Under the pieces are notes generated by a model, which had not been told where the DNA came from, did not search any database, and saw nothing but the letters and a program-made list of their open reading frames with translations. DNA of 64,000 nt from Tenrec ecaudatus. Its lineage: Eukaryota > Chordata > Mammalia > Afrosoricida > Tenrecidae. Both the position numbers and the translations under genes were made by a program. The DNA lies in assembly GCF_050624435.1 (NCBI RefSeq), contig NC_134540.1, forward strand, positions 26,908,001 to 26,972,000. Direction: 5' to 3'. Shown here piece by piece: positions 32,285 through 44,793 of this stretch; the stretch's first letter is position 1; each line of letters begins with the position of its first letter.

Positions 32285-32665
32285 CCAATTACTATACACC
32301 CTAAAGTTTTCATAATGTGTTCCAATCTGCACAGTCGAGTGCCATTGCCTGGTCAATAAAACACAGGTAGCAGTCTTCCAGATATGCTGCACAGCCATCC
32401 AAGAGCCGTCTGGCACTAGCAAATAAATCCCTCTGTACCTGACTTTCTGGCAGCTCCCTGTGAAGGAACCACTGCAGCCATTTTCTGATTGAATTTTTGA
32501 AATCTTTAGCTATATTTCCCTTGCATATATATTTCTTCTCTTAAATGGGTAGGACTATGGACCTTGCCTAGCCAGTTGGTTCTGGAGTTGTCTTTCTAAT
32601 TTCTTGTCATAGATGAGTGAGTACCTTCATCACTGCGTCTCCTTATTGAAACATGTTGAAGAGGA
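32285..32665 (-). repeat. RTE fragment, reverse, RT domain
   Basis: 'tgcctggtcaataaaacaca' (complement of the RT 'cfiDy.ka' codons), 'ctgactttctggcagctccc', 'gccagttggttctggagttg' and 'ttgaaacatgttgaa' follow the reverse RTE order also seen at 16160-16490 and 20310-20670. Confidence 0.75.
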
Positions 32666-33989
32666 GGTGGAAGAGCTAGCCCGCTGAGAATAAAAATATT
32701 GGAACTGCAACACAATTTAGGATTTGTTCAGTTAGGATTTAGTTGTTGATATTGGTGGTGGGTTTTTTTGTTTAGTTTAGTCACTGTAACATCCTGTTCC
32801 CTGGCAGTATAAATTCCTTTTAAGCTTAATCAGGAAGGATGTGCTAACTCAGGAGGCAAGCAAGGGCACGTAGATCAGGAATGGTGGTATGGAGGTCAAA
32901 GTGCCCTTGGGGAAATGTAGCTATCAATTGCTAGTCTGATAATTTGGTGGGAAGATGTCGATTGTTTTCATGTGAACATTGCTTCCAAGGTCCCATTATT
33001 TCGGGGTCCTCTTATTGAAAATCTGTTCATTATCAACCCTCTCCTCTCCCCCACCCCCCAAAACTTGCCACAAAGTTGAAGGTATATAACTTGATTGGAT
33101 TTCGTGGAATCTTTGAAGCATTTTGGAGGTAAAAAATCCCACTGTTTCTTTCTGTCTAGCACTTGCAGAACTTAGCTTAGGGTTTCTCAAATCAACCTGG
33201 TCTCAGTCTTTGGCTGAAACAATGACAGGCAACCTGCCTGTTTCCTGGCAACAATTGTAGTTCATATGCCATCAGTTCCCGGAGTTGGTGTGTTCTCAAT
33301 GCTTTCAGTGCATCTTGCATTTCTTTTGTGACAATCAGTGATTATTATTTTTTGCTACTAGTTCTTTATTATCACAAGATACCCCCTGAAATGATTGAAC
33401 AATTCTTTTCAGTAGAGTAATTCTGTTTATTTCTTCCATTCATAGATATATAGATGATTAGAGAAACAAAACCAGTAAAACTCACATATGTACAAAAAAG
33501 ATCTTCATATAAAGGTGGCTTTGAGTTAGGTTTTATGCATAGTGATCTTATATGCAACACAACATTTGGCTAGTTTTGATAATTGTGAAAATCGAATGTA
33601 ACATATTAAGTTTTGGGAGCATAATAAAAAGTTTTTAGGGGCAGTATCTAAACTCTTCTTACTTTATAAATTGGAAACAGAATCAAGTTCATTAGCCCAA
33701 ATCTTAGTTCAAACCTCTTTTCCAATTATTACACCAATAGTCCCTTCTAGGGTTCTCTCTGCTTTTCTGTATGATTTGATCTTCTATTTCAATGATTACA
33801 CAGAATTCACAGACAGCATATTCAATTTTGGGTTTACTAGGGAAGTTAATACGTTTGAATTTAGGATCAGAAATGTTGAAGGCACAGTTCTTTATTCAGG
33901 ACAGCCTCTTTTCTGCCATTCTTGTAGAAAGATCTCTCTCTGGTCCTGGACTCTTTGGTTTGGCTTATATTCTGCTCTGGTAATGCAGC
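32666..33989. other. Unassigned; possible small LTR piece at 33450-33515
   Basis: The phrase 'gattagagaaacaaaaccag' with 'actcacatatgtacaaaaaa' at 33456-33500 looks like the reverse start of the MaLR-like LTR. A 113-codon forward frame (33671-34012) has no family signature. Confidence 0.35.
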
Positions 33990-34414
33990 AGTTCATTAAA
34001 CACTGTGGATAAATGCCCCCAAAGCACCATAATCTACCATAAACCTCAGCCTAAATAGATGGAGATAAAGCTTAGTGGATCAGCAAACCGAGCTTCCCCA
34101 ATTAAGTGCCTACAGCCACTCTACTGTGCAAGAAAATAGCCTATTTTAGGCACTGAGCTTGCTCTGTGGGCCACAAAGCCCAGCACTCTTCCTCATGGCT
34201 CCGGTTCTGCTGCCACTCATCTGTCACTGCTCTGCTGCTGTTCTGGTGTCATAACTTGTCCCTGCGATGAGGAGTTTCAGTGTACAGGAATCTTGTGGTC
34301 CAAAGAACACCCTCCATTACTATTCTTTCTTGATTGTAGTGAGATGCCCCCTTTCTGCTTCTGAGATGCCTCACATTATACCCAGTGGGAAAGCAAAGTC
34401 GACCCATCACAATG
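33990..34414. repeat. Unclassified LTR-like repeat, copy 2, left part
   Basis: 'gcttgctctgtgggccacaa', 'tctgctgctgttctggtgtc', 'ggagtttcagtgtacaggaa' and 'ttctgcttctgagatgcctc' align in order with copies at 18360-19230 and 42990-43570. It is split by the following LTR. Confidence 0.5.
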
Positions 34415-34972
34415 TGTGTTAGTCTGGGTTCTCTAAAGAACCCAAACCAGTAATGCTTGTATGTCTACAGAAAGAGATTTAGATCCCAAAATGTCTCACA
34501 TCATTTTCAAAATGTTAAGTCCAGTCTTTTTCAAGTCCACGGGTCAGATGTATGATGAAGGCTCCTCTTGTCTCCTTACAGGGCCTTATGAACAAGAAGC
34601 AGGATAATGAAGTGGGAAGACTACTGTCTGGGGGATACTGGGCAGAATGAATCCGTTTATGGTTCCTGAGATCTGCAAGTGAAATGACAGAACCTGGAGT
34701 GTTATCAAGTCCAGCAGTAGGAGAGAGCTAGCTTCACCCATTGTTACTGTATATAAAGGGTAGGCCACACCCTGAATTAAACCTCTTTCAACCATAGAAA
34801 AGCTGTGACTACATTAAGGATGTCTTTCTACCCACAACTCTTGGCTGCTTTGCAAAACATTCCATCAGGAAATTCACCACACTTTGCTAGATCACATCAT
34901 GGGAGAGTCTTGGCTCACTCAAATTGACATGAAATCTGACACATCATGTTAGCTTTGAAGATTTTATCATCA
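34415..34972 (-). repeat. Solo LTR, MaLR-like, reverse, nested
   Basis: It starts 'tgtgttagtctgggttctct', the family's 3' end in reverse. The middle is divergent; the far end holds 'cactcaaattgacatgaaat'. A near-duplication caatg/caatt flanks it. It interrupts an unclassified repeat that resumes at 34973. Confidence 0.6.
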
Positions 34973-35110
34973 CAATTTAGTCCAATAGTCACTCATGAAT
35001 GAATCTTAGCTGCATCTTCCCCCACCTTCTTTTACCCAAGATTCCTGTGACAAGGTCAGTTGATGGGAATTGCAAAGTCTGTGGCTAGAAGAGCCTTATC
35101 AGTTCATCAC
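34973..35110. repeat. Unclassified LTR-like repeat, copy 2, right part
   Basis: 'ttcccccaccttcttttacc' and 'acaaggtcagttgatgggaa' correspond to the right ends of copies 1 and 3. Confidence 0.5.
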
Positions 35111-35649
35111 ACCACAGGCGCCCTTCTTTAATGATTACTGAAAAAAGTAGTGTTTCTTTATAACTATTTTAAAATAAAGCTTCTATTTACCATTATTCTG
35201 TGCCTGAGAAAACTGGGGAATATAAAAATAATTACCTTACAAAAATTCACAAAAAATACTAAATTACCAATGGGTATCACTATCAGGGCATATTATCTTA
35301 AATCCTACACTCTCCATTCTAAATAAGATTAAGAAATTAAGGTACCTGCCAGTGATAGTTAGTTGTGTTTTAGCACATCTGTGTTTCTAGAGGAAAATAT
35401 GCTGTCAATTGTCGTTAGATTAACTATCGTATTCATACTAAAATGCTCATTATTTCCATGCTGTAGGATAGTGTCTCTTCTGCTTTCCCTGGGCTATAAT
35501 TATCTGATTATTTTTGCCATTACAAACTTCAATTGATCAGATATAAAGTACATTCTGAAATGCTTTCTAATTAGGAACATTATAGATATTTTAGAAGATA
35601 TTGTGTTTATTTAGAACTTAGGGATTTGGCAGTTTCTTATAATGTTAAA
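35111..35649. other. Unassigned AT-rich sequence
   Basis: No feature recognised. Confidence 0.4.
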
Positions 35650-36012
35650 TGATCCTCTGCAATGTGACCTGGGAATTCTAATCCTACCTATTGAACCAAA
35701 GAGAAATAATAGCATATTTCCCACAAATAGATTTGGACAGCAATGGTAAACCCAAATCCCTAAGCAACAGAAGCATAAGTAATGGTATATTCACACAGTT
35801 AATATTGCATTAATAAAATTAAATAACCTTTTAAAAAGAATTTCACAGATTAAAATATGCCACATACTATGACGTAATGTGTAATTTGCTGATGTTATAA
35901 CTCTTAAGAGAAAAAATGAAACCAGAATATATTATTTTATTCATATATAATTTAAGACCAGGCAAAGGTGATTTATGATGACAAAAATGTGAACATCTGT
36001 TGGTTTGGGGTG
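35650..36012 (+). repeat. Old L1 ORF2 end and 3' UTR, forward
   Basis: 'tgtgacctgggaattctaat' (the 'cagcaattccactcctagg' motif), 'ggacagcaatggtaaaccca', 'taatggtatattcacacagt' and 'gaccaggcaaaggtgattta' are in L1 order. It is diverged, consistent with an ancient subfamily. Confidence 0.6.
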
Positions 36013-36017
36013 TAGCG

Positions 36018-36228
36018 TGTGTGTTAGGCCAGGTTGCCTAGAGAAATAAACCCAGTGACACATAGATTGTGTAAGGGGGAGCTTTATATCAAGAAGTAGT
36101 CTTTATCAAGAAAACATCTCAGCCTTGTACAACTCAAGTCCCTAAGTCTGATACTAGTCCATATAACCCTCTTTAGACTTACACAGCCACACGCAATGGT
36201 GCAAAATGCGGGAAGATCACAGGACACC
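36018..36228 (-). repeat. Solo LTR, MaLR-like, reverse, truncated
   Basis: 'tgtgttaggccaggttgcct', 'agaaaacatctcagccttgt' and 'cagacttacacagccac'-type sequence match the copies at 6726 and 28148 until an abrupt break near 36228. The next 190 bp is unrelated and unusually CpG-containing for the area. Confidence 0.7.
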
Positions 36229-36418
36229 ATATCTTCTTAATGGTGCCGCGTTGACACAAAAAACCCTAACGTTCGCAGTGTGATTGACTAGAACGGAGCA
36301 AGACTGAATTTTAGGGGAGTATATGATGAAAAGTTCTAAATAAGTATGTAAGTGTTGATTAGAGGAGTGCACATATCTGTCAAATCTAAAACAAAAAATC
36401 CCATACAACTTAATTCTT

Positions 36419-36615
36419 GGTTGTATAGTGGTTAAAGCTGCTATTTAAAAAGCCATTAGTTAGAAACCACTAGCTGCTCCATGTGATAAAGATGTGACAG
36501 TCTGCTTCCGTATATATTTTTATCTTACAAACCTTATGAGATAGTTCTGCTCTGTGCTTTGGGGCACTCATTATATGACAGAATTGACTCATTGACACTG
36601 AGATTTGGCAGTGGG
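36419..36615 (+). repeat. AfroSINE, forward, full length but diverged
   Basis: Head 'ggttgtatagtggttaaagc', 'tagttagaaaccactagctg', body 'tctgcttccgtatatatttt' and tail 'gacagaattgactcattgac' are complete from promoter to tail. Confidence 0.75.
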
Positions 36616-36811
36616 TAATACTAAATATCTGCATATTTTACACTTTATAATTATATATCAATAAATAAAAAACATGTTTTAGTAGACATAGCCATTAGAA
36701 ATGTATATGGATAATGAGCAAATTTGACAATTAGAAAAAGAGTGGAAAGTTTTATATATATGTAGACGTTTGAAGGTTTGAACTGAACACTCACTCTGTG
36801 GAAGAAATGGC

Positions 36812-36912
36812 TGATGACCCATAAAGATTGGTGCCTAGGAAAACCTGTGAGATACAAATACTCTCTCTTATATGGTCACTATGAGTTGAAAGCAGCAGGA
36901 CATCACCCAACA
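36812..36912 (+). repeat. AfroSINE 3' half, forward
   Basis: 'attggtgcctaggaaaacct', 'tatatggtcactatgagttg' and 'gcaggacatcacccaacaat' follow the body-tail order. Confidence 0.6.
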
Positions 36913-36915
36913 ATG

Positions 36916-36996
36916 TATTTATTATCTATCTATCTATCTATCATCTATCTAACTCTCCATCTATGTTTCTTCATCTCTATTTATTTATCTATCTTT
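36916..36996 (+). repeat. (TATC)n microsatellite, degenerate
   Basis: Perfect TATC/TCTA units at 36923-36942 continue as a decayed tract to 36996. It sits at the 3' end of a SINE, a common place for tail-derived microsatellites. Confidence 0.9.
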
Positions 36997-37404
36997 TTAT
37001 TAGGGGATTAACTGAATATATGATGATATTATATCATACAAGCATATATTCAGGTGGTCCCCTATTTACAACCTATTCAAGTTGTTATGAACCCTGTTAA
37101 TGATTTCCTTTTTGTAATATATCGCAAACGATGTGGTAGTGTGTAATTTGTTGATGTTATCATTTAAAATTTACCCTCAAAGACAAGTAAAGATCAGATT
37201 TATAAACATATTGTTAATAAAAGACAAAATTCATAAGAAGTGAAATAAAAAAAAGAGGTTTTCAATGTATGTCAGAGCCAATGTATTAAGGAATTATTGG
37301 AATATACTCTACAGTCAGCTGAAGATTAGTTTCAAAGAGTTATGGAAAAATAAAATTGAAAGAGAGTGGGACTATTCCTTGACGTGTCTGAAGCACAGAG
37401 ATCG
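36997..37404. other. Unassigned AT-rich sequence
   Basis: No feature recognised. Confidence 0.4.
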
Positions 37405-37530
37405 TTCGATGCAGCTCATTGCCATTGAATCAATGCTGACTCATCCGAGACTGTAGGTTTCAGAGACTAGAATTATTTACCGGAGTAGAAAACCCAGTCG
37501 TTCTCCACGAAACTGCTAGTGGTTTTTAAT
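37405..37530 (-). repeat. AfroSINE tail and body, reverse
   Basis: 'agctcattgccattgaatca', 'atgctgactcatccgagact' and 'accggagtagaaaacccagt' are the complement of the SINE 3' half. Confidence 0.75.
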
Positions 37531-38034
37531 AGGCTATCTGAATGTTACAACTGCATAATAACTATAAGCCACATTGTACATATGTTTGATTATGAACTGG
37601 TGAAAAAGTAACGATAAAACACAAAGAGAAAATACTTGATTTTCCAACTTTATTTCATGACAGTGCCAGAAAAACTTAAGGGGAAAAAGAAAACAAACTA
37701 GCAAGGGTAAAGTAGTTCAATAATTAATAACATAAACTAAATGTTCCCTGAGCTGGATATTGGAATCTTAATATTGAAATGACCAAGGAAGTGCTGTGGG
37801 AAATGGAAAATTAGGAAGAGACTTTATGCAGGCAAACTCTCAAGTCATATGTTAAGGAGTATGAATACTCCCATTGAGTTAACCTTCACGTTTGGGGGTT
37901 GGAGATGTATCCAACTCATATTCTCCTAAGTAAAAGTTTATTCCCCATGATGCCCCCCCATAATAATGTCAAATCTAAGGTGCTGTTTACAAACACATGG
38001 TCACTGACTGTACACTTGGAGGTCAACTGCTTGA
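37531..38034. other. Unassigned sequence
   Basis: No feature recognised. Confidence 0.4.
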
Positions 38035-38600
38035 AGGTTGTCAGTCATCTAAGGCAATGAGACACTAGTATCTGTCCCACCCTGAGTAGGACCCACTCCC
38101 TTCTGATAAGGATAATGGATTGTTCCCCTGAAGGACAGTCCCAAAACACTTAAGGTCAAGCCAACAAAGAACACCAAGTTTTGGCTGCCATCTTGATTCT
38201 AAAATCTGCCCATCTTGTTACATACATACCTTCTTGTCACATGTATTGCCTCTACTGGCTCCCCTTCCTATTGCATGTATATCTCTAGCTCTAGCTCACT
38301 CCCTCCTATTATGAGTTTCCTCTTGAGTATACTCATGAGTATGTACAACCCCTTCCTGTTATGTATATGTATGTGCTTACCTATGCCTGAGTGCCCAGAT
38401 TATATAAATTCGTGAGATTATATTACTTGTTCTCTCTGTGTGTACTTGGCTGTGAACATGAGCATTTGCATGCTTTATCTTTTCCAATGTCTCTATAATT
38501 TTACCCCTCAATTACACATCCTCTCCTTGGACCTATTTGATTGTGGCGCTGGTACTCCCAAAGTGCCTAAATAAAAAAGAAACAATCTTGCTGTGGTTTC
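38035..38600 (+). repeat. Possible LTR of another endogenous retrovirus family
   Basis: The stretch is pyrimidine-rich and free of the other repeat families. It has a TATA-like 'attatataaattcgtgaga' near 38398 and a polyadenylation-like 'gcctaaataaaaaag' near 38568, about 170 bp apart, an arrangement that fits an LTR promoter and R region. Ends and target duplication were not found, so this is only a suggestion. Confidence 0.3.
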
Positions 38601-39544
38601 ATAATTCTACTAAAAGGAAAAATTATTATCCAGAGACAGAGAGAACATTTGATTACCTTACATGGGCAAGAAATTAATTGTTATAATCATCTTTCTATCA
38701 ATAGTGTATATTCTAGGAAAGCTAGGATTCATGTCACATGGCCAATGACTTATTAATCAATAATCCTTTTTCAACAACATAATTAAAGGCAATATATATG
38801 GAGTACACCCCCAAAAATCTGAAGAAAAAATAGCACAAGAAATACTAAAAAAACATTTATAGGCTGTAAACAAGGCTCCTCCTCCACCCACCCACCCTCT
38901 GTGTATGAAATTCTCCATACCAAATGTATTTTCAGAAGAATAATGTACACATAACAAAGTAAGAAGCAATGTTAGAAATTATCTTAGCTTTTAGCTCTAG
39001 ATAGTAGGTGACATACACTGTTTTCATACTTGTTCTACAAATAAGAATTTAAACCAGAAAAAGACAGGTTCAAATTTTGACTTTATGTTTAGTATTTATT
39101 GATCAGTTTCATAAAATATATTCTGCATCATTTTTATTGTTGCCAAATATAAAATACACTTATCAATTCAATAAAATTTATCTGTGTACTCCAATGACAC
39201 AAGTTACATCCATCATGCTGTTCAATAATCATCAATATCTAGTGCCAAACTTTCCATCATGACAATCAGAAACAATGTTTTGGTTATTACACTTTATCAC
39301 AACCTGCTATTTTTAATCTTTTGGAGTATGTTAAATAAATAGTGAACACTGTATGAATGGAGCACTCATCAAGAAAGAAAATAAAAAGACCCTTAGATGC
39401 CAGAGAAGCGTTCGCACAGCCTTGTGATATGGACAAAAAAGCAATAAGCTTTTCCAGGTGGACAGCAATGCTGCTTTAGTTCTTTTAAAAAAAGATACTT
39501 TTCCCTCCAGCTGTTTTGTTTGGAAGTTTTGTTGAAAATATTGA
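38601..39544. other. Unassigned AT-rich sequence
   Basis: No feature recognised. Confidence 0.4.
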
Positions 39545-39764
39545 GTTTTATTACAAAGAAAAACTTAAAAAGAATAAGGGTTCCTTGGAGGTATGGAGGG
39601 GGAAGGAGGGGACAAAAGGGAGTGGATATCAAGGAGTTCAAGAAGAAAAAAAATGTTTTAAAACTCATCATGATAGCAATTGTATATAACTGCTTGATGG
39701 GGCTGAATGGTGGGATGATATGCTGTCTGTAAGAGCCCCAATGAAACATTTAAATACATAAATA
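39545..39764 (+). repeat. L1 3' UTR end, forward, degraded
   Basis: 'ggaggggacaaaagggagtg', 'atgatagcaattgtatataa' and 'gtaagagccccaatgaaaca' match the terminal ~200 bp of the L1 3' UTR, including a mutated polyadenylation signal. Confidence 0.6.
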
Positions 39765-39832
39765 AAATATTGAGTTAGTTGTCTTGTGGGTCAACATTGA
39801 CTCAATGGCAGTGAGATTGGTTTTGGGTTGAA
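39765..39832 (+). repeat. AfroSINE tail, forward
   Basis: 'cttgtgggtcaacattgact' and 'caatggcagtgagattggtt' are the SINE 3' end, directly after the L1 tail. Confidence 0.7.
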
Positions 39833-41041
39833 AGGTACTAAGAAGAAAGAGAACGCTTATATATTCCCAAATATGATTTTAAGATTAAAAGGTAACACTT
39901 CCTAGTTTTAATTAGGAAAAAGCACATATTAAATACTTGTTCATGTATATTAAACATAAGTAACCTCATTGAATGTAGATAACTCAATTTTGGCAACTTG
40001 TGTTCATTAAAAAATAATGAGATATATGAGATGAAATAGGACTATTAAATTACAATTCATTTATAATGCTGTATCTTGTGTGCTCTTTTTGAAAGGAGTT
40101 TTAATCATGGAGAATATAAAATTATTTCTAAACACCTGACAACAAATCTAAAGTTTCAGTTAGAAGAATAAATTTTCACTTACTGATTTCCAATTAAGAT
40201 TATTGTCTTTGCTAAAAAGGGCATTATCCCTCACCAACTGATTTACGTGCTAATTTTTCAAGCAAGATGCATCTCTTCATGTTTTCGTAAATTGTAGAAG
40301 GAAAAATAAACTATGAAAAGTTGCTCCATTTTTTAATCTTATAGTAACTAATAGTTGAATTAACAACGAATTCCACTCATAAAAGTATTGACTCTGTTTA
40401 AGCACTTAGTGACTAAAAAGTTTTGTTAAGAATACAAGTCAATTATTTTATTTATTGCATTAATTGACTTGCATTTCTATCGACTTGCTTCCCTCCGATA
40501 GTACTGAACAATGCATGGCATCGTGCCTCTTGAAAATAGACCCACTTCAGGAACCTGTTGAGTTCCTTCGTGGAAACGACTTTTGCAAAGCACGTTTTCT
40601 TAGACAAGACTCATGGATGACCCCTTTGCTTACCTATTAGGAGTACAAGCTTCCAAATTTCCATTATTTATCTCTTCAAATCCCTAGAAATTAATATATA
40701 TGTAAAGTTTCTGCTACTTTGTCTAGATCAAATTTCAGTAAATCTTCTCTCTTTCTTTCATTCCCTGAAACCTTGGCCCATCATTAGACCTTGAAACTTT
40801 GAAAAAGATCTCCATTCATGATGGGCTCCTCCCCAGAATCTCCATCTTTCTAGAAGACGTTTTTTCATCAGCTGTCTCATCAGTGGCCACTGCTAATCCA
40901 GCTCCCCAATCCTGGTTCTTTCTAGTCATGTTTACAACACCCTATAAAAGTAATAATCTTTTTCACGTGACCCAAATCAACAATTTACATGCTGATGTAG
41001 GAGCTCTTTTTGTCCTCTTGCAATAATTGTTGGCTTATTTC
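39833..41041. other. Unassigned, unique-looking AT-rich sequence
   Basis: No repeat ends, coding families or RNA genes recognised. Confidence 0.4.
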
Positions 41042-41215
41042 CCCCAGTGATACAATACTTAGCTTGGCTAACCTAAAAATTATTGATTCAAACGCATCTA
41101 GTAGTCCCACAGAACAAAAGTTAAGCAACCTGTTTCTATAAGTATTACAGCTAAGAAAACCCTGGGGAGCAATTCTATTCCTTAACTTATGAAGTCACCA
41201 CAGTCCAATGGCAAG
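41042..41215 (+). repeat. AfroSINE, forward, diverged full length
   Basis: 'gatacaatacttagcttggc' (head), 'ctgtttctataagtattaca', 'aagaaaaccctggggagcaa' and 'cacagtccaatggcaagtc' (tail) follow the family order. Confidence 0.65.
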
Positions 41216-41291
41216 TCACCACCATTCAAATCAATGGGATAACAATGAGTATATGCAATTCATCCTCTTCTATACCTGTGTGCCAATCTAT

Positions 41292-41790
41292 TTTTTAAAT
41301 GTTTTATTAGGGACTCATACAACATTTATCGCAATCCATACATACATCAATTGTGTAAAGCACATCTGTACATTCTTTGCCCTAATCATTTTCAAAGCAT
41401 TTGCTCTCCACTTAAGCCCTTTGCATCAGCTCCTCTTTTTCCCCCCTCCCTCCCCGCTCTCCCTCCCTCATAAGCCCTTGATAATTTATAAATTATTATT
41501 TTGTCATATCTTGCCCTGTCCGACAACTCCCTTCATCCCCTTTTCTGTTATTCGTCCCCCAGGGAGGAGGTCACATGTAGATCCTTGTGATTGGTTCCCT
41601 CTTTCCAACCCACCCACCCTCTATGCTCCCAGTATCGCCCCTCACACTCCTGGTCCTGAAGGTATCATCTGCCCTGGATTCCCTGTGGCTCCAGCTCTTT
41701 TTCTCTGACTATATTTTTTGCTTTGGTCGTCATGGTTTGCTTTGTTTTAAATTACAACCCATTTCTGGTATATATTGAGAAGACAAAAAC
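41292..41790 (-). repeat. L1 3' UTR end, reverse
   Basis: It starts with the complement of the poly-A and 'aataaaa' tail ('ttttattagggactcataca'), then 'cagctcctctttttcccccc', 'ataaattattattttgtcat', 'ccccagggaggaggtcacat' and 'gtcctgaaggtatcatctgc'. It mirrors 54030-54470. Confidence 0.85.
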
Positions 41791-42989
41791 ATGAAAGGGT
41801 TGAATTTTCAAGAATTATTCTCTGTATGTAATGGATTATCTTGGAATTACTCTCTAGTTTTGAAAACTCAGCACACTGTGTTATTTTGACAATTCTGATT
41901 AGAAGAATCAGCACCAAGGCGGTTCAAATGGAGATCAACTATAACTACCTTCTCCAGACTCCATACCATTTCTGGCACCAGCCATATGCTCCATGGCCTT
42001 ATTTCCCTATTGGTTCAACAATTAATTTGAATAATCTTAGGGAGTTCTTGGAATCAACATAAGTGAAATAACACAGAAAGATATGCACAAAGGATCTAGA
42101 GAAAATAAAGAAGGGGAAGTCTTAGCATTGAGAACTCAACAAGTCAAAGGGAATCCACACTTCCCCTTCCCCAATCTAGGGTTCATCCATGACCATCAGG
42201 AAACTTTAGACCAAGAAAGTCTGTGTCCCCACCTGGCAAGCTCAGCTATCAGTTGACACTCTCAGTTCTCATCTTGGGGTCAGTTTTTAGAATCCACTGC
42301 CATTTTTATGGTTAATCATTGTCTCCTCGTTGTGAGTAACATTACAATAGCCACCTCCTTGCTGTTCCAGATTTATTGAGTATATAAGGGCTCCAATACA
42401 TATTTCTCCTGTCAGTCAGGATATCCCATGTAATGCTCTATTTGTAAAGTTTTGAAAGGCTAGTCAGTGCACTTTTTGTTAATTTCAAGGTAAGATCTAA
42501 AACCAATACTAGTAAAGCTCAGAGTAGAGGAGAGAGCCAGCAGTCCCATCAAAATTCACAACAGAGTGGGTCAGAAACCATCTCTCCTCTAGAACCAGGG
42601 ACGCTATATGGAAAAACTCATTGCTTAAGAACTATTTTTGAAGGAAGGATTGTGTAACAATTCATTCTTAATTTTAATAATGGCAAAGGCTTTTTTTTCT
42701 GCTGTGTCAATTGTCTGGGCTGGGATTTCCAGTTAAGGCCTCACATCACCCCGTAATGGCTCAGTGTAATCAACTCTACAACAGAATGTGCTATAAGCAG
42801 ATAATCAATTGGAATAAAGGTGGACTGCAACCTTCTTGAGGTGACAGTTCTAATAAAGTTACTAATATCCATTCCATGGCTACGCATAAAGTCACAGACA
42901 ACATTCATGACTAAAGGGTATATTAAGGATGTTATCAAGTTATAATTCCAGTGAGAAATGCTCCCAGATGTCTTTCAAAGTTTCAAATC
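41791..42989. other. Unassigned sequence
   Basis: No recognised repeat. Reverse and forward frames of 65-75 codons lack family signatures. Confidence 0.4.
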
Positions 42990-43570
42990 TGCTAGTAAAT
43001 GCCTAAAGGGGCAAACCACTTTGCTGTAAGCTTCAACCCAAAGGCATTCAGCTCGGGCTCCTAGTCAATAAACCCAGCTCCCTGAATTAAGTTCTCAGAG
43101 GCACCTCACTTAATAAGCCTCAGCCAGGGGCACTCAGCTCCACTTCTGTTGGTCAGGAAGCCCAACTTACCCAATCAAGTGCCCAGAGGGACCCTACTCC
43201 TCAAGCCAGCCTGCTGGACAAAAACACTCAACTTAACCTATTAGTTGGAAAATCTATCGCCCTTCCACACTCTGGCTCTGAGTTTTGCTACTGCTTCTCT
43301 GCTTGTTTAGCTGTGAACTGGATCCAGGAAGTTCATCGCACAGGGATCTCAGGTCCAGATGACGTGCTCCATTCCTGGTTCTTGGTGGTAATGAGCTCTC
43401 TCCTTTTGCTTCCCCAAAAATTCATTGTATACTAAGCAGGAAGACACAGCAGGGAATCCTGCTTGCAGTTATGAACAGGAGAACCCCATCAGTGTCTTCC
43501 CCTACCTTCTCACCAGGCCCATGCAAGCAAAGGTCATTTGGTAGAAGTTAGAGGCTTTGGCTGGAAACCT
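42990..43570. repeat. Unclassified LTR-like repeat, copy 3, uninterrupted
   Basis: 'tgctactgcttctctgcttg', 'ccaggaagttcatcgcacag', 'cttggtggtaatgagctctc', 'tcccctaccttctcaccagg' and 'gcaaaggtcatttggtagaa' match copy 1 (18939-19230) in order. Its left part holds repeated 'ccagctccctgaattaagt'-type phrases (43070-43180). Confidence 0.6.
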
Positions 43571-44793
43571 TACATTAAATAATTAACCGTGCCTGTGTTC
43601 ATGTCTAATTGTTTTCAGTTTTGTAATTCATTTATTATTGTAGGTTTTGACTGTTTCCAAGGATTCAAAAAGAACTTTGAATGTTAATCATTTGAAAGCT
43701 GCTTGGAATAAAATTGACCCCTCTAGCTTTCCTAGCTTTCTCAATTGTATAAGATAAATAAGGAGTGGTCAGTTGGAAAATATATGTCTAGATACTGAAT
43801 TATATCATTATTTTTTATACACTAACGGTTTTTTATGTACATACTATGTTTGTTGGCTTTGGGGGGCCTATTTTAAATTTTAAGAACTGTAGCCCACCTG
43901 TATGTAATATGTCATTAATATTATTAGAGGAAATGAGTAAAATTTCACTTTAAAATTGAGATAATTTGAGCACCAGTTAAGGAGCTTGATTCTATCATAT
44001 GTTCCATTGCCTTGCCTCCTAATAAACAGGTTTCATTTTTTCTCTGTTGCACTACACGGTTATTAATTAGACTCAATCAACCCAGGGCATAGACCCAATA
44101 TTGGGGTAACAAAATGGTCAAAGTAGTATTTTGACAAGCCTTTTTTCTGCAAAGCCGCTTGGTAGGATGAAACCTCAACTTTGTAGGTTAACCACCAATC
44201 ACAAGCCACTTGTGCTATCCATCTGAAAAAAGGAAAGTCATAGAAGGAACATTTAACATTGCAGTGTTCTAAATTGCTAACCCCAGAGGGGGGTTTCTTC
44301 TACTTCTCTCCTGTCGTATCCCCAGATATTCCTTCACCTTCTATCAGCTGTACAAGGGAATGATTGTTGTGGGATGACTGAATTAAAGGATTGTGGATTT
44401 TCTTTTCATGACATTTTTGAAGCCCCCTTGTATATTTCCAAGTTTCCGACACTATATATACAGAAAAACTATGAGGCCATAAATTACAATAGAACTCTGA
44501 GCCATACTCTGATGCTGTTCCCTAACTAGCTCCATAGTCCAAGCTGAACATTCTGTAGTAATCAATGCATGGTAGTAAAAATTTAGACAATTGGACAGAT
44601 TCCATCTCCAACTAGAATCAATTTGGAAAACTAAAAGAGGATCCCCAAACCCTTCCCAGAGGATGAATGCCCCATTTGTAATTAGTCAGCCTTCAGCTGT
44701 CTTGAGCCAACGGTTTTCAATCAGAGGACACCTCAAATTTTGTTTTGTTTTGAAAAATTTAAGATTTCCTATTCTCCTGCCTTTGAGTTTCTG
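43571..44793. other. Unassigned; weak SINE head at ~44145-44240
   Basis: At 44165-44220 'taggatgaaacctcaacttt' and 'aagccacttgtgctatccat' resemble a reverse tRNA-like SINE head. The rest is AT-rich and unrecognised. Confidence 0.35.

Noticed and set aside
32666-33350. Further reverse RTE sequence continuing from 32285-32665
   Set aside because: Some phrases near 33270-33340 look similar, but the order does not match the element and other explanations are as good.
41208-41708. 166-codon forward frame as a possible gene
   Set aside because: It is the antisense of an L1 3' UTR end, whose pyrimidine-rich strand is low in stops; the same frame type appears opposite other copies of the repeat.
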